DNA of 44,817 nt from CAYZTD01 sp964473335 (lineage in GTDB: Archaea; Thermoplasmatota; E2; DHVEG-1), in assembly GCA_964473335.1 (NCBI GenBank), contig CAYYOO010000004.1:1-44817 (forward strand). The letters are read 5' to 3'. The translations under genes were made by a program, and so were the position numbers. This document shows, one piece after another, positions 16,826 through 24,688 of this stretch (position 1 is its first letter; each line of letters opens with the position of its first letter). The notes under the pieces are model-generated. The model was given only the letters and a program-made list of their open reading frames with translations, made no database searches and was not told the origin of the DNA.

Positions 16826-17055
16826 CGCCGTCGACCGGACTCGAACCGGTGACCGCTCGGTCACTGCAGAAGATCATGAAAGATTTAAGAGCAATATTTT
16901 AATATTTATATGATAAAGAACTATTTTTTATCGATCAACTATAACTTATTTTATATGAGTTTTAACAACTTGACTATATTAGATATATTTTATTTGCGCC
17001 CACATCTTTCATGTCCTTTAACAGCCGAGTGCTCCACCAACTGAGCTACGACGGC
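16826..17055 (-). tRNA. tRNA-Asn (GTT) with a 157-nt intron at 37/38
   Basis: Exon 1 is 17055-17019 (37 nt) and exon 2 is 16861-16826 (36 nt), giving a 73-nt tRNA without encoded CCA. The acceptor stem is GCCGTCG/CGACGGC with discriminator G, the D stem GCTC/GAGC, the anticodon stem CTCGG/CCGAG, the loop CTGTTAA with anticodon GTT, and the T arm ACCGG-TTCGAGT-CCGGT. All stems pair without mismatch. The intron is spliced after A37, as usual in archaea. Confidence 0.95.
16862..17018 (-). other. Bulge-helix-bulge intron of tRNA-Asn
   Basis: A 4-bp central helix CTGT (32-35)/GCAG is flanked by the 3-nt bulges TA^A at the 5' site and TG^A at the 3' site, the canonical substrate of the archaeal splicing endonuclease. 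The intron then continues as AGGA/TTCT and a 10-bp helix CATGAAAGAT/ATCTTTCATG. The remaining roughly 100 nt are AT-rich. At 157 nt it is much longer than the 15-25 nt typical of many archaeal tRNA introns. I saw no convincing C/D-box guide or open reading frame in it. Confidence 0.85.
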
Positions 17056-17116
17056 TTTTGTGATATGTTTTATATTAGCAGATGGAAATACAACAATAGT
17101 TTAAAAGATTACCTGT

Positions 17117-17656
17117 TTAAAAACCTAGTTTTTGCATCCTTTTAACTTCTTTCATTTGTTGTTCTAAAAACCGGTAAATCGTTGCATGTTTGCTACCACT
17201 TAAAATCATTAAAATCGCTTTTTTTACAATATTAATATTTATAACACTCGAAATCACTGATATCGTATGACCATATACTGATATCTTTGAACTAGTTAAA
17301 TCTTCTATTATCCTTTTTGTTTTACCTTTTTTGCCGATAACTCTGCCTTTAATCCTTTTTACATGTGAAGGTTTTTTGCCTACAAAATCATGTATATCAA
17401 AAATAAATAAATCCATTTCATCATTGAGCAATAGTAGCGCATTATGAGGTGAAAAACCTCTACCAATTGCCTTAACCACGTTTTGTGCCTTCAGTAAAAG
17501 TAAAGGATCACAGTCCTTATCATCTATTTTTACTTCTCCTTCTTTTGAATCTATATCAAGTTCTAAACCTGTAAGCTTTGAGATTTTATTTTTTGTTTCT
17601 CCTTTTTTGCCAATAAGAACGGCAACTCGGTCTAATGGTATTTTTAGATAATTCAT
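17117..17656 (-). CDS. KH-domain protein, archaeal Pno1/Dim2-like ribosome biogenesis factor
   Basis: The 179-residue protein has two KH modules. The first is at residues 1-70 with the GXXG loop IGKKGETKNKI. The second is at about 95-165 with RVIGKKGKTKRIIEDLTSSKISVYG, the Pno1/Krr1-type signature. In archaea and eukaryotes this protein binds the 3' end of pre-16S/18S rRNA. It is 14 nt downstream of rio1 in the conserved aIF1A-RIO1-KH cluster. Confidence 0.92.
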   Translation of the reverse strand: MNYLKIPLDRVAVLIGKKGETKNKISKLTGLELDIDSKEGEVKIDDKDCDPLLLLKAQNVVKAIGRGFSPHNALLLLNDEMDLFIFDIHDFVGKKPSHVKRIKGRVIGKKGKTKRIIEDLTSSKISVYGHTISVISSVININIVKKAILMILSGSKHATIYRFLEQQMKEVKRMQKLGF

Positions 17657-17670
17657 TTATATCCTCTCAT

Positions 17671-18444
17671 TTAATTTGTAATTCTATTGTAAATTTCTTC
17701 TTTATCTATATCTATTTTGTATGTTTTAAAATAACTAGCAATATTATTAATATCTCTTCTTAGTAATTCATCTGAGTTTGGATGTTCTAGTAGAACAGAT
17801 TGACCTAAGTCTATTAGATATGGTTCATTATCATAAAATAATATATTATAAGCACTTAGATCTCCATGTACTAAATTTGCTTTTTTATACATATCGCTCA
17901 AATATTTTATTATTTTGTCAAATATTTTTTCTGGCTCCTTGAGTTTTATGTCTTTTAATAAAGGCGCAGGTCTTTCCTTGTTTCCAATATATTCCATAAT
18001 TAAAACATTTTTGATTGATAGTATTGGTTTTGGTGCTAAAACATTGATTTTTTTTAATCTTGAAAGATTTTTAAATTCCTTTTTTGTCCATACATATATT
18101 ATGTCTTTTTTTGATTTTCTTAATGACTTGAATCTCGGATCGCCTATAATATATTTTGAGATATGTTTAAAAGTTGCTGTAGAAATCCTATAAATCTTAA
18201 CTGCAACCATTTTATTATCAGAGGTTGTTGCTCTAAAAACATTTCCTTCTTTACCTGTTGATATCGGAAAATCTAGTGTATCAATAACTTTTTGGGATAT
18301 TAATTTATCAAATATAAGAAGCGTGAATTTATCAAAAACCTCATCTTCAGTTTTTTTATCAATTCCCGTTCTATTAATTATAAAGTGAAGTTCTCTATCG
18401 AGTTTTTTTAGTTTTTCATCTTTTATAAAATTATTAGAAGACAT
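17671..18444 (-). CDS. rio1: RIO1-type serine kinase/ATPase
   Basis: The protein has 257 residues. The glycine loop is STGKEGNVFRA, the catalytic Lys is in MVAVKIYR, the hinge is MEYIG, the catalytic loop is HGDLSAYNILF and the metal loop is LIDLGQSV. These are followed by HPNSDELLRRDI, characteristic of RIO1. It takes part in late 30S subunit maturation. Its start overlaps the end of aIF1A by 11 nt, so the two are translationally coupled. Confidence 0.95.
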   Translation of the reverse strand: MSSNNFIKDEKLKKLDRELHFIINRTGIDKKTEDEVFDKFTLLIFDKLISQKVIDTLDFPISTGKEGNVFRATTSDNKMVAVKIYRISTATFKHISKYIIGDPRFKSLRKSKKDIIYVWTKKEFKNLSRLKKINVLAPKPILSIKNVLIMEYIGNKERPAPLLKDIKLKEPEKIFDKIIKYLSDMYKKANLVHGDLSAYNILFYDNEPYLIDLGQSVLLEHPNSDELLRRDINNIASYFKTYKIDIDKEEIYNRITN

Positions 18445-18772
18445 CTATTTCCTCAGGAAGTAGGTTTCTACGGCTGAGAACAATTGCTTGTGTTCTCCTG
18501 TATCTATATAAAATATCTGCTTTTTCATTTTGTATGTCCCAAGGTTTTATAATTACTAGATCTCCGGCTCTAACTCTTGCTCTTCTTTTCATTCTACCTG
18601 GAATTCGAGCTAGTCTTGATTTACCATCTTCGCAAATGACCTTTATTCTAGAACCACCCATCAGTCTATCTGCTATTGCAAAAAGCTCATTATTGTTTTT
18701 CTTTGGCAACCTAAGTCGAATATATTTTTCTTGTTCTTGATTATTTTTTTTATTCACAGTAATCACTATCAA
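18434..18772 (-). CDS. eif1a: Translation initiation factor aIF1A
   Basis: The 112-residue OB-fold protein contains RLRLPKKNNNELFAIADRLMGGSRIKV, GKSRLARIPGRMKRRARVRAGDLVIIKPWD and a C-terminal tail, all typical of aIF1A, which occupies the ribosomal A site during initiation. The first of several possible starts is ATG 18772; a GTG a few codons on is also possible. It leads the aIF1A-rio1-KH operon. Confidence 0.96.
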   Translation of the reverse strand: MIVITVNKKNNQEQEKYIRLRLPKKNNNELFAIADRLMGGSRIKVICEDGKSRLARIPGRMKRRARVRAGDLVIIKPWDIQNEKADILYRYRRTQAIVLSRRNLLPEEIDVF

Positions 18773-18820
18773 ACATTTATGCTATATGAATCTTTTATGT
18801 TAATAAAGTTTTTCAATATT

Positions 18821-19375
18821 TTATATTTCAAGTTGGTCTTTAATCTCAATTATTGATTTTAAGGCTATTTTTAAGAATTCTTCTTCCTGAATACCAAGAT
18901 CAACAATCATTTTAATTTTTTTTCTTTTTATTTTTGTGGCGAACTTTTCATCATTATATTTTGTATATAAAAAAATAAAATCTATTTCTTTTTCATTTTT
19001 ATTATAGCAATATTTTACCGCTTCAAAAATTAGTTCAGTAATTTCTGAACTTGCAATCAGACCTTTATCAAGGGAAGTTAATGGCATATAGTCAGTATAT
19101 AGATAATTATTGCCTTTGATTGCATTTACTCCCGACTCAGGTAACAAATCACTTAGAATCTTCTCTGAAAGATTCCCTCTTTCCTCAGGATTTTCTTCAG
19201 TATATTCATAATCAATATTATGCAAAAGACCTGTAAGTCCCCAGAGATCTTCATTTTTATTTAATCTTATTGCTAATTTTTTAAGAATTGCTTCATTTGC
19301 AAAAGATCTTTTTAGGTTATGACTAGAGTGGATATATTTTTTTAATAGAGTAATTGCTTCTGGTCTCGATATCAT
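18821..19375 (-). CDS. Degenerate HD-domain protein (probably non-hydrolytic)
   Basis: The 184-residue protein aligns along its length with the archaeal/bacterial HDIG-type family that normally reads IKH-AVEAIM, GLLHDIDYE, ERHGL and IKAHN. The fold signature is clear (EDLWGLTGLLHNIDYEYT). However, the first metal His is Arg23, the HD pair is His52-Asn53, the next His is Arg in EERG and the IKAHN His is Gly in IKGNN. Loss of nearly all metal ligands suggests a binding or structural role rather than phosphohydrolase activity. It lies 48 nt upstream of aIF1A on the same strand. Confidence 0.75.
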   Translation of the reverse strand: MISRPEAITLLKKYIHSSHNLKRSFANEAILKKLAIRLNKNEDLWGLTGLLHNIDYEYTEENPEERGNLSEKILSDLLPESGVNAIKGNNYLYTDYMPLTSLDKGLIASSEITELIFEAVKYCYNKNEKEIDFIFLYTKYNDEKFATKIKRKKIKMIVDLGIQEEEFLKIALKSIIEIKDQLEI

Positions 19376-19553
19376 TTTTCAATTTAGTTAGTAATTAATA
19401 TGTTTTAAATTTTTTTAAACAATTTTTGACTTACTCAATAAAATCTTATTTTAATTATATCTTTGGAATATTTCTATTAGACGATACAATATTAGATAAT
19501 ATTTATAACACAATAAAGTATTATACTTCCCAAGAAAAAAGTGAGGATGTTTG

Positions 19554-20087
19554 ATGCTTGTTGAAGAAGTTATGACTAAAAATGTTGTTGATGTGGATTG
19601 TAACAATACAGTTTATGAAGCTTGTAAAATCTACAGTGATAATAAAGTCGGAAGTTTAGTAGTGAAAGATAGAGATATCATAGTTGGGATTATAACGGAA
19701 AGAGATGCAATAGAAAAAGTTATTTTAAAAAATAAAAATCCAAAAGAAACAAAGGTATCTGAGATAATGACTCCAAGTATTAAGACAATCCATGCACTTG
19801 CTCCAATTGAAAAAGCAGCAAAAATTATGAAAGAAAATAACATAAAAAAACTCCCGGTAATTTTAAATAATGAAATTATTGGAATTATTACTGAAACCGA
19901 TCTTTCAAATACAATAGAAGCATTTTCAGATGCAGTAGAAAAATTAAGTAATTTCTATGTAGAAGCAAAAGAAAATATTGAAAAAATGATGGATGATTGG
20001 GGAGATATTATAATTAATTTGAAATCCTATAAAAAACTCTCAGATAGAACAAAAAATAAGGAAAAAAGAGAAATAATTAAGCGATAG
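19554..20087 (+). CDS. CBS-pair protein with helical C-terminal extension
   Basis: The protein has about 177 residues and two CBS domains. The first starts VEEVMTKNVVDVD and ends IVGIITERDAI. The second starts VSEIMTPSIKTI and ends IIGIITETDLS. Together they form a Bateman module that usually senses adenine nucleotides. About 55 charged helical residues follow, with no known output domain. ATG 19554 is chosen because GAGG lies 7 nt upstream. It precedes srp54 by 34 nt and may share its transcript. Confidence 0.9.
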   Translation: MLVEEVMTKNVVDVDCNNTVYEACKIYSDNKVGSLVVKDRDIIVGIITERDAIEKVILKNKNPKETKVSEIMTPSIKTIHALAPIEKAAKIMKENNIKKLPVILNNEIIGIITETDLSNTIEAFSDAVEKLSNFYVEAKENIEKMMDDWGDIIINLKSYKKLSDRTKNKEKREIIKR

Positions 20088-20121
20088 TTTTTAATTCTAC
20101 CTCTTTTATTTGTGATTTATT

Positions 20122-23100
20122 ATGGTACTAGATGATTTAGGAGATTCTTTAAAGGGAACATTAAAAAAAATAGCAAATGCAGTACATATCGATAAAAAGC
20201 TTGTTAAAGAAGTAGTAAGAGACATTCAACGAGCCCTTCTACAAGCTGATGTAAATGTTAAACTTGTTTTAAATCTCTCAAAAAAAATTGAGAAGCGTGC
20301 TCTTGAAGAAAAACCTCCGGCGGGTATGAGTGGCCGTGAGCATGTAATTCATATTGTTTATGAGGAGCTTGTAGATGTTTTAGGTGAATCCCGTGAGCTT
20401 CCTGTAAAAAAACAGATCATAATGATGGTAGGTTTATACGGACAAGGTAAATGTGTTCATGCTGATAGCTTGTTACCTCTTAGGAGTGGAGGTATGCAGA
20501 CTGCAAGATCTATCTATCAAAAATTTGCTTCTGATAATGAGGAAAAATCTGTAGGTGACGGGGTAATTATTGATATTTCAAAAAAAGATTTTTATTTACC
20601 TTCTTTTAATCCAAATAATTTAAAAATTGAAAATAAAAAAGTTACTCATGTTTGGAGGCTTGATGGAAAACAACTCTATGAAATTTTTGTGGATTCAGGG
20701 AATGATAGTTCAGTAAGAGTTACTCCAGAGCATCCTTTTTTTATCATGCGGAATGGTATGATATTTCAGGCTAGAGCAGATCAACTTCAATCAGATGATT
20801 ACATTGCAGTGCCTAGGAAATATCAAACAGAGAGTAAACAGGTTGATTTATTACCAAAGTTGGAGAAAATAAATCTTGATGTTTATTTTTCAAAGGAGAA
20901 AGCAAAAGACATAGTTTTAAAAAAATTTGGTACGATAAAAAATGCTATCTCTAGTATCAAACCTGCTAGGAACTATTGTAAATTTACTATGTCTTTGAAT
21001 GAAGGTAGAGTTCCTTGTTCTCTGATTAGTAATTATGATTTTTCTGATAAATCGTTAAAGTTGAAAAGTTACAACTCTAGAAAATCTGTTTTATTTCCCC
21101 GTTATTTAACAGAAGATCTTGCAGAATTTTTAGGTTATGTTTTTGGTGATGGACATATCACTCATAGGACTATTGAGATTTCAAATGCTGATAAAGAATT
21201 GATTAAAAGGATTGTTAATCTTAGTGAAAAATTATTTAGTATTTCACCTTCAATAACACAGGATAAAAGAGGCAAGGTAAAAAGAATTCTTCTTTCTTCT
21301 AAGACTTTAGCTGAAATATTCCATACTGTTTTTGAACTGCCGTATGGTAAAAAGGGAAGGAAATTACGTATCCCCGATTATATGTTTTCAGCTTCAGATA
21401 GTGTATTGGGCTTATTTATTAGAGCATATTTTGATTGTGATGGATATGTTACCAAAAAATATCGCAATATTGCAATTACTTCAGAAAGTAGAATGTTGAT
21501 TAAACAGTTAAACATCTTGTTAAGACGTTATAGTATTTTTTCTACAATTTCGAAAAAAAAGGTGAATGGTTTAGATTATTGGAAGTTGTGTATGCAAGCA
21601 AGATATGCTGAATCATTTTGCAAATATTTTGGTTCAGTATTAACACGAAAAAAAACTCGTTTATCTAGATTTCTTAAAATGGGTATGAGACAAGGCTGTG
21701 GTAAACATGATATGATACCTGTTGGAAATTTATTAAAAAATTTGCGTGAATCATTAGGTCATTCAATAGGTAAAATTCAAGATGAAGCATTGAAAAGTTA
21801 TGGTATCTATGAAAAAAAAGGAATGATATCTAGGGAGTCGTTATCAAAATTATTGTCATTTTATAGAAAAAAATCATATGGTGATTCACTGAAGATTCTA
21901 AAAATTTTTAACAATGAAGGGGATCCTTATAATGAGTATAATTCTGGTTTTGTAAATGCTTTGTGTTCGCGTTTCAGGCAACAAGGTTTTATTGATGATA
22001 ATCAAGAGTCTATACAGTTAAGCTCTTTTGGGAGAGCATATCTTCAAAAATCGTTGGAATATCAAAAAAAGTCAAGTAGGAAATCTTTAATTTTTCTTAA
22101 TAACTTAGCTGTTTCAGATGTATGTTGGATAAAAGTCCGTGATATTAAAAAAAGTGGTTCACCAGAGTATGTTTATGATTTTACAGTTGAAGATAATCAT
22201 AGTTTTATTGCAGATGGTATAATTGTACATAATACTACTACGTGTGGTAAGCTTGCAACTTACTTTAAGAAAAAGGGTCTTAGACCTGCAGTTATTGCTG
22301 GTGATGTGCATAGACCTGCTGCTTATGATCAGTTAAAACAACTTGCCGAGCAAGTAAAAGTTCCTTTTTATGGAGATAAAAAAGAAAAAGATGCAGTAAA
22401 AGTTGTAAAAAAAGGACTTAGAGAGCTTGAGAAAAGTAATGATGTTATAATTGTTGATACATCTGGTAGACATAAACTAGAAAAAGATTTAATAAATGAA
22501 ATGACAGAGATTTTTAAGGTAACTAAGCCAGATGAAAAAATTCTTGTTATTGATGCAGCTGTCGGCCAACAAGCAGGCCCTCAGGCTAAAGCATTTAACG
22601 ATGCCGTTGATATAACAGGTATTATTCTAACAAAGCTTGATGGTACAGCTAAAGGTGGTGGTGCATTAAGTGCTGCATCTGAAGTGGATGCACCTATTGT
22701 TTTTATTGGAACCGGCGAACATCCTACTGATTTTGAAAAATTTGATCCAGCTGGTTTTATATCACGCCTTCTTGGAATGGGTGATATTAAATCACTTATT
22801 GAAAAAGCAGAAGAAAGCCTCAAAGGAAAAGATGCAGAAAAAACGGCTAAGAGACTCATGTCTGGTAAGTTCACACTGCATGACATGTATGATCAAATGG
22901 ACATGCTTGCAAATATGGGCTCACTTAAAAAAATATCTGAGATGTTGCCTGGTGGGTTTCCAGGTAAAGGAAAGATCAAAGATAAACAAATGGTGGATAC
23001 TGAACAAAAGATGGATAAATTTAAGATTATTATGGATTCAATGACTGATGAGGAGATGAGTAATCCTAATATTGTTAGATCATCTAGGGTTAAAAGGATA

Positions 23101-23241
23101 GCTAGAGGTGCTGGTGTAGAAAATAAAAATGTAAAAGAGCTTTTAAAATATTATAATATGATGAAGCGAACCATGAAGGGTTTTTCAGGTAACCGGAAAA
23201 TGAGAAAGAATTTGATGAAACAGTTAAAGTTTAATCAATGA
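20122..23241 (+). CDS. srp54: SRP54 signal recognition GTPase interrupted by an intein
   Basis: The 1039-residue precursor consists of a 110-residue N-extein, a 594-residue intein and a 335-residue C-extein, so mature SRP54 is about 445 residues, the family length. The N domain is residues 1 to about 90. The P-loop GLYGQGK/TTTCGK is split by the intein after Lys110. The C-extein shows DVHRPAAYDQL, VDTSGRH, TKLDGTAKGGGAL and the Met-rich M domain (MYDQMDMLANM ... MMKRTMKGFSG), which binds signal peptides and 7S RNA. Without splicing, the nucleotide site cannot form. SRP19 is also in this window. Confidence 0.97.
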   Translation: MVLDDLGDSLKGTLKKIANAVHIDKKLVKEVVRDIQRALLQADVNVKLVLNLSKKIEKRALEEKPPAGMSGREHVIHIVYEELVDVLGESRELPVKKQIIMMVGLYGQGKCVHADSLLPLRSGGMQTARSIYQKFASDNEEKSVGDGVIIDISKKDFYLPSFNPNNLKIENKKVTHVWRLDGKQLYEIFVDSGNDSSVRVTPEHPFFIMRNGMIFQARADQLQSDDYIAVPRKYQTESKQVDLLPKLEKINLDVYFSKEKAKDIVLKKFGTIKNAISSIKPARNYCKFTMSLNEGRVPCSLISNYDFSDKSLKLKSYNSRKSVLFPRYLTEDLAEFLGYVFGDGHITHRTIEISNADKELIKRIVNLSEKLFSISPSITQDKRGKVKRILLSSKTLAEIFHTVFELPYGKKGRKLRIPDYMFSASDSVLGLFIRAYFDCDGYVTKKYRNIAITSESRMLIKQLNILLRRYSIFSTISKKKVNGLDYWKLCMQARYAESFCKYFGSVLTRKKTRLSRFLKMGMRQGCGKHDMIPVGNLLKNLRESLGHSIGKIQDEALKSYGIYEKKGMISRESLSKLLSFYRKKSYGDSLKILKIFNNEGDPYNEYNSGFVNALCSRFRQQGFIDDNQESIQLSSFGRAYLQKSLEYQKKSSRKSLIFLNNLAVSDVCWIKVRDIKKSGSPEYVYDFTVEDNHSFIADGIIVHNTTTCGKLATYFKKKGLRPAVIAGDVHRPAAYDQLKQLAEQVKVPFYGDKKEKDAVKVVKKGLRELEKSNDVIIVDTSGRHKLEKDLINEMTEIFKVTKPDEKILVIDAAVGQQAGPQAKAFNDAVDITGIILTKLDGTAKGGGALSAASEVDAPIVFIGTGEHPTDFEKFDPAGFISRLLGMGDIKSLIEKAEESLKGKDAEKTAKRLMSGKFTLHDMYDQMDMLANMGSLKKISEMLPGGFPGKGKIKDKQMVDTEQKMDKFKIIMDSMTDEEMSNPNIVRSSRVKRIARGAGVENKNVKELLKYYNMMKRTMKGFSGNRKMRKNLMKQLKFNQ
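20452..22233 (+). other. SRP54 intein with LAGLIDADG homing endonuclease
   Basis: The 594-residue intein starts with Cys (CVHADSLLPL, block A), has the block B TxxH motif in VRVTPEHPFF, and ends with block F VYDFTVEDNHSFIADG and the terminal His-Asn. The +1 residue is Thr. Two LAGLIDADG motifs, LAEFLGYVFGDGHIT and VLGLFIRAYFDCDGYVT, indicate a DOD endonuclease that could still be active. Roughly 190 residues lie between the second motif and block F and include a helical, helix-turn-helix-like region (LLKNLRESLGHSIGKIQDEALK). The insertion point is the most conserved part of the GTPase, as is usual for inteins. Confidence 0.96.
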
Positions 23242-23257
23242 TATATGATTTTAGTTT

Positions 23258-24601
23258 ATGTTATTTAAAAACTATAAAGAAATAATTGAGAATGGTGAGG
23301 GTGAAAAGTTAAAAGGCATTAGAAAAGATATTCTTGATATTCTTAGTAGTGCTTTGGAATCTGTTGATCCCTATAACTCTGTTAAAAAGATTTTTAATGA
23401 AAATAAAATATCAATTGATAATAAAGTATTTGACTTAACTGATTTTGATAATATTTATTTAGTTTCTTTTGGAAAAGCAAGTATTGGTATGTCAAAAGCA
23501 GTTTGTGATTCAACTGAAGTTAAAAAAGGAATAGTTGTAACAAACGAAGTAAATAAAAAACTTGATTTTGAAAATATTGAAACAATTACTGCAAGCCATC
23601 CTATTCCTGATGAAAATAGTATAGCTGCTGCAAAAAAAATTATTGATTTAGTTAAAGATTGTCATTCAAAAGATCTACTTATAGTTCTAATCTCTGGAGG
23701 GGGATCTGCTTTACTTTGTAAACCAAAAGTAAGCCTGAAAAGTATGCAGAAAACTACTGATTTACTTTTGAAATCTGGTGCAGATATAAAAGAGATCAAT
23801 ACTATTAGGAAACATTTATCTGAAGTTAAAGGCGGTCAGCTAATTAAGGATGTTTTATGTAAAACTATTTCTTTAGTTATATCAGATATAATTAATGATC
23901 CACTTGATTTTATTGCATCAGGGCCTACTTATCCAGATTCGACAACTTATTCAAATTCAAAAAAAATCCTAATTAATTATAATATTTGGAGTAAAATACC
24001 AAATGAAGTTAAAGCTATCATAAATAGCGGCATTAATAAAGAAATAGAGGAGACTCCGGATTTTGATGACCCTATATTTGATAATGTATCTAATTTTATA
24101 GTTGCAAATAATTCTTTAGCTTGTAAATCTGCATTTGAAAAAGCTGAAGAACTTAATTATAAATCTATGCTTGTTACAACGTCTCTTGAGGGTGAAGCAA
24201 GAGAAGTATCTCGGTTTTTAGTTGAAAAAGCATTAGGTTTTAAGACATACGCTGAAAAAATGATTTTTATCTCAGGTGGAGAAACTACTGTTACTATTAC
24301 TGGAGATGGTCAAGGCGGGAGAAACCAGGAAATGGTCCTTGCTTCTGTTGATTGCATTTCCTCTGAAAATATTGTATTTTCCTCTTTTGCTACTGATGGT
24401 GTTGATGGTATGTCTGATGCAGCTGGAGCAATAGCAGATAAAAACTCCTTAAAAAAGGCTAAAAAGCTTAATTTAGATACTAAAAAATATCTAAAAAACA
24501 ATGATTCCTATAATTTTTTTAAAAAAATCAGCGATCTATTTATCACTTCTCCAACCGGTACCAATGTTATGGATATTCAGATAATTGTAAAATACAAATA
24601 A
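23258..24601 (+). CDS. gck: Glycerate 2-kinase, MOFRL family
   Basis: The 447-residue protein has the two-domain glycerate kinase type 2 architecture. The N-terminal DUF4147-like domain carries SFGKASIGMSKA, ASHPIPDENS, LISGGGSALLCKP and the IRKHLSEVKGGQL motif. The C-terminal MOFRL domain carries SGGETTVTITGDGQGGRNQEMVLA and FATDGVDGMSDAAGA. It phosphorylates D-glycerate to 2-phosphoglycerate, feeding glycolysis or the non-phosphorylating Entner-Doudoroff route. It follows srp54 by 16 nt. Confidence 0.94.
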   Translation: MLFKNYKEIIENGEGEKLKGIRKDILDILSSALESVDPYNSVKKIFNENKISIDNKVFDLTDFDNIYLVSFGKASIGMSKAVCDSTEVKKGIVVTNEVNKKLDFENIETITASHPIPDENSIAAAKKIIDLVKDCHSKDLLIVLISGGGSALLCKPKVSLKSMQKTTDLLLKSGADIKEINTIRKHLSEVKGGQLIKDVLCKTISLVISDIINDPLDFIASGPTYPDSTTYSNSKKILINYNIWSKIPNEVKAIINSGINKEIEETPDFDDPIFDNVSNFIVANNSLACKSAFEKAEELNYKSMLVTTSLEGEAREVSRFLVEKALGFKTYAEKMIFISGGETTVTITGDGQGGRNQEMVLASVDCISSENIVFSSFATDGVDGMSDAAGAIADKNSLKKAKKLNLDTKKYLKNNDSYNFFKKISDLFITSPTGTNVMDIQIIVKYK

Positions 24602-24688
24602 TTATATAAAACCATAAACTATATAAATATGTTAAACTAATAATAAATATTAACATATATAATAGATTAAGTTATACAGAGGTATCGT

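Noticed and set aside
16862..17018. Box C/D guide RNA inside the tRNA-Asn intron
   Set aside because: I looked for RUGAUGA and CUGA boxes; only partial matches occur and no paired C/D and C'/D' arrangement is visible.
22670..23044. 124-codon frame in another phase of srp54
   Set aside because: It overlaps the conserved C-extein and M domain of SRP54 on the same strand and has no independent start signals.
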